Below, piece by piece: positions 62,152 to 64,000 of a stretch of 64,000 nucleotides of DNA. The notes beneath the pieces were generated by a model that saw only the letters and a program-made list of their open reading frames with translations, did no database searches and was not told the DNA's origin. Location of the stretch: positions 4,548,501 through 4,612,500 of the forward strand of contig NZ_OY781882.1 in assembly GCF_963677125.1 (NCBI RefSeq). The letters are read 5' to 3'. A program made the translations under genes and the position numbers. Position 1 is the first letter of the stretch, and each line of letters opens with the position of its first letter. This DNA is from an uncultured Desulfobacter sp. Its GTDB lineage: Bacteria; Desulfobacterota; Desulfobacteria; Desulfobacterales; Desulfobacteraceae.

Positions 62152-62631
62152 ATGGTATACAATGCCCTTAGTTCCTATCAAAAAGTCCAGGTTAGCAGTG
62201 AAATCAATCCACAAAAATTGATCCTCATGCTTTATGATGGCGCTATCAAACGTATTAGTTTTGCCAGGGAAGGGGTGATTAACAAAGATCCCAAGCAAAG
62301 AGGCGAAAATTTGAGCAAGGCCATTGCCATTATAGCCGAGCTCAACGCATCCCTTCGAGATATCGAGGATGAGCAAATTTTCTTTTTAAAAAGCCTCTTT
62401 GTAGCTATGATGCAGGAGCTTTGCAAGGTTTCTATCTCCAACGACATTCAAACCCTGGACCGGGCAACCAAATATCTGATGGAGCTCAAACGGATATGGG
62501 AAACCAGCGTAATGGGCCTGGAAGATAAGGAGGGGAAAAACAATACAACGGCTGGGCAAAAAAAAGACGTTTCTTCTATGAGTTATTCCGGGTATGAAAA
62601 ACATGGCCTTAAAACAAGTATTGCCATTTAA
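62152..62631 (+). CDS. fliS: Flagellin export chaperone FliS
   Basis: The 159-residue protein matches FliS: YNALSSYQKVQVSSEINPQKLILMLYDGAIKRI at the start, then the helical bundle with NKDPKQRGENLSKAIAIIAELNASL. FliS binds the flagellin C-terminus in the cytosol and prevents premature polymerisation. It is about 20-30 residues longer than typical, with a C-terminal polar tail. AAAAGGAG precedes the ATG. The first gene after the sigma-28 promoter. Confidence 0.93.
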   Translation: MVYNALSSYQKVQVSSEINPQKLILMLYDGAIKRISFAREGVINKDPKQRGENLSKAIAIIAELNASLRDIEDEQIFFLKSLFVAMMQELCKVSISNDIQTLDRATKYLMELKRIWETSVMGLEDKEGKNNTTAGQKKDVSSMSYSGYEKHGLKTSIAI

Positions 62632-62647
62632 CTGGTAGGGACAATAT

Positions 62648-63040
62648 ATGAAAGATTTATCAACGCATATTTCTGAGCAGTGCAGCGAGTACCAAAATCT
62701 TCAGAATAGACACTTGGAGCTGCTAAAAGCTGAACTTCTGCCGGATCTGGCTCAAATGAACATAGAGCGCAGGGGGGCCTCGGAAAAATTGAAAAGTGCC
62801 ATTAACGAATTTATCAGTACAACAGGTCAGGCTGAATTCCCATCGGATGCGCACAAGATGGCAATGCTTAAAGAGCGCCTGGGGCTAATCCTAAAGGTTG
62901 ACGAAACCATCGGGGTTGAGATACAAAGGCACAAGGATCAATTGGAAAAAAGCCTTAAATCTCTCAAACACGGGAAGACAACTCTGAAGAGCTACCGGTC
63001 GCCACAGGGAAGCCCACGACTTATCAGCATCAGCCGGTAG
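62648..63040 (+). CDS. Putative flagellar chaperone (FliT/FlgN-like)
   Basis: The 130-residue, highly helical and charged protein (LQNRHLELLKAELLPDLAQMNIERR, HKMAMLKERLGLILKVDETIGVEIQRH) has no clear signature but fits the short coiled-coil chaperones of the FliT/FlgN kind. Its place 16 bp after fliS and 29 bp before flaG is where such proteins occur. Function is inferred from context. Confidence 0.55.
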   Translation: MKDLSTHISEQCSEYQNLQNRHLELLKAELLPDLAQMNIERRGASEKLKSAINEFISTTGQAEFPSDAHKMAMLKERLGLILKVDETIGVEIQRHKDQLEKSLKSLKHGKTTLKSYRSPQGSPRLISISR

Positions 63041-63069
63041 GAATTGTTTACCGTAGGAAGGCAAGAGAC

Positions 63070-63504
63070 ATGAATGTAACAGGAAATGCAATAATCAATA
63101 CAGACAGACCTGAAACCGGTATTCGGACTCAGGAAACTACTGTTGCCGAGACTGCAAGTGACAAAATTACCAAACTGTCCGAGTTAAAGCAGGCGGAATC
63201 TTCTTCGATAGACACCAAGCGGGCTGAAAGCCGGACTTCTGAACAAAAAAGAGATGAGTCCGATAATCAGGCCAAATTGACCAGAAAAGATGTTGAAGAG
63301 ATGGTGGAGGCCCTTGAGGACTTTGCCAACACGGTTCAGACAAGGCTGAATTTCAGCATTGATGACGATACCGAAGATGTGGTTGTCAAAATTATGGACA
63401 AAGAAACCGATGAAGTCATCAAACAGTTTCCTGCAGAAGAGATACTTGAGCTTCGGGAAAAGATGCAGGATTTAAGCGGCCTTTTATTCAGTACGAATGT
63501 TTAA
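63070..63504 (+). CDS. flaG: FlaG-family flagellar protein
   Basis: This 144-residue protein has a polar N-terminal half. A FlaG domain follows from about residue 75: VEALEDFANTVQTRLNFSIDDDTEDVVVKIMDKETDEVIKQFPAEEILELREKM is the family's core pattern (RL.FS.....D...V.V.D..T.EVIRQ.P.EE.L). FlaG proteins affect filament length or filament assembly. It ends one base before the convergent fliW. Confidence 0.9.
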   Translation: MNVTGNAIINTDRPETGIRTQETTVAETASDKITKLSELKQAESSSIDTKRAESRTSEQKRDESDNQAKLTRKDVEEMVEALEDFANTVQTRLNFSIDDDTEDVVVKIMDKETDEVIKQFPAEEILELREKMQDLSGLLFSTNV

Positions 63505-63505
63505 T

Positions 63506-63943
63506 TTAATTTTTTTCTTCTTTTAAAAGCAGCTGCTGGTGTGAGTACGGACTGCCCTGAAGTATCAGCTGCATCCCTTCTTTTCTTTCATTGTTAATCA
63601 CAATAGGCGCCATAAAATTTGCCGTCATATCTTCGGGTTTGCCTTTGGGAATAGTGACAATAACAAAACAGGAGAGCTCTTCCTTTCCAAATTCCCATTT
63701 AATCGTCTTATCAAAATCTTTAACCGATAGTGTGTACTCAGGGTAAAAACGAAGGGGGTCCATGATCACAAATGCCAGATTCGGATCATCCACGCATTGA
63801 AACAGATAAAAAGGAGCGGTATCCTTTTTCTCAAGGATAACATATCGTTTCTGCTGCTTGAATCCGGGAATACCATCCGGCATATTGATGATTTTATCAT
63901 CATCAATACTTACTTCGCCGAATTGCCTTGTATTAATCTTCAT
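63506..63943 (-). CDS. fliW: Flagellar assembly factor FliW
   Basis: The 145-residue protein has the FliW pattern: INTRQFGEVSIDDDKIINMPDGIPGF at the start, FYLFQCVDDPNLAFVIMDPL, and VTIPKGKPEDMTANFMAPIVIN. FliW binds flagellin or CsrA and so relieves CsrA repression of flagellin translation. It starts directly after the gene entering from the right edge (likely csrA), with AAAGG in that gene's end. Confidence 0.92.
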   Translation of the reverse strand: MKINTRQFGEVSIDDDKIINMPDGIPGFKQQKRYVILEKKDTAPFYLFQCVDDPNLAFVIMDPLRFYPEYTLSVKDFDKTIKWEFGKEELSCFVIVTIPKGKPEDMTANFMAPIVINNERKEGMQLILQGSPYSHQQLLLKEEKN

Positions 63944-63949
63944 TACCTT

Positions 63950-64000
63950 TTATTCAGACTCCTTGTCGTTATTACCAATCAGTTTGGCTGCCCTTGCAAT
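63950..64000 (-). CDS. C-terminal end of a gene upstream of fliW, probably csrA
   Basis: The last 16 codons (IARAAKLIGNNDKESE, stop at 63950-63952) enter from the right edge. csrA is the usual partner directly upstream of fliW, and the sequence would fit a CsrA tail. The visible part is too short to identify it by homology. Confidence 0.4.
   Translation of the reverse strand: MARAAKLIGNNDKESE

Overview
The window looks like chromosomal DNA of a strictly anaerobic, flagellated Gram-negative bacterium. A Desulfobacteraceae-like member of the Desulfobacterota is the best guess. This rests on gene content (corrinoid methanol methyltransferases, an oxygen-independent heme degradation locus, many Fe-S proteins, outer-membrane TonB, two-partner secretion and RND systems, FliS/FlaG/FliW), not on a ribosomal marker, so the taxonomy is inference. 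No rRNA, tRNA or CRISPR array was seen.

Layout. 1-5754 (minus): a two-partner secretion pair, the transporter TpsB followed by a very large exoprotein TpsA that runs off the left edge. 6116-13022 (plus): a tripartite RND efflux operon (NodT-type lipoprotein, adaptor, RND pump) ending in a frameshifted DUF362 ferredoxin-like gene. 13124-17907 (minus): a 1,454-residue pseudokinase/STAND/GAF/PAS/histidine kinase, followed by a flagellin C-terminal fragment and a frameshifted LuxR helix-turn-helix. 17954-22624 (minus): a compact methanol operon, mtaC-mtaB, a RamA-type corrinoid activase and a DUF1638 protein. The kinase starts only 46 bp beyond it. 23026-24863: thioesterase, LysR regulator and a DUF1127 micro-protein. 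24896-31404 (plus): an unknown small protein behind a strong sigma-70-like promoter, an M23 peptidase, and guanine deaminase plus two-subunit xanthine dehydrogenase. 31687-36107: an accessory patch with an isolated methyltransferase, a complete ISNCY-type element whose transposase needs a -1 frameshift, and a decayed IS1595-type element. 36354-38415: a PflA-like radical SAM protein and an EEP-family hydrolase.

38467-50577 reads as one heme/tetrapyrrole module. A TonB-dependent receptor and a minus-strand operon (HutW/ChuW radical SAM enzyme, ECF S, T and fused A components, flavodoxin) lie beside a divergent plus-strand operon (DUF3450, two ExbB-type proteins, ExbD, TonB, TPR protein). Together they could bring heme across both membranes and open it without oxygen. 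50610-64000 holds hicAB with an apparently leaderless promoter, an amino-acid dehydrogenase, a zinc-ribbon PilZ protein, a natural butyrate kinase-phosphotransbutyrylase fusion next to an acyl-CoA synthetase, a heterodimeric ABC exporter, an HU/IHF protein, and a flagellar filament-control cluster behind a sigma-28 promoter.

The most novel-looking signal is a family of roughly 90-bp two-hairpin intergenic elements (3951-4038, 22671-22760, 22761-22850, 24448-24542, and a partial one at 37376-37408). Their loops and spacers are conserved while their stem sequences change in a compensated way, and each lies just upstream of a minus-strand gene.
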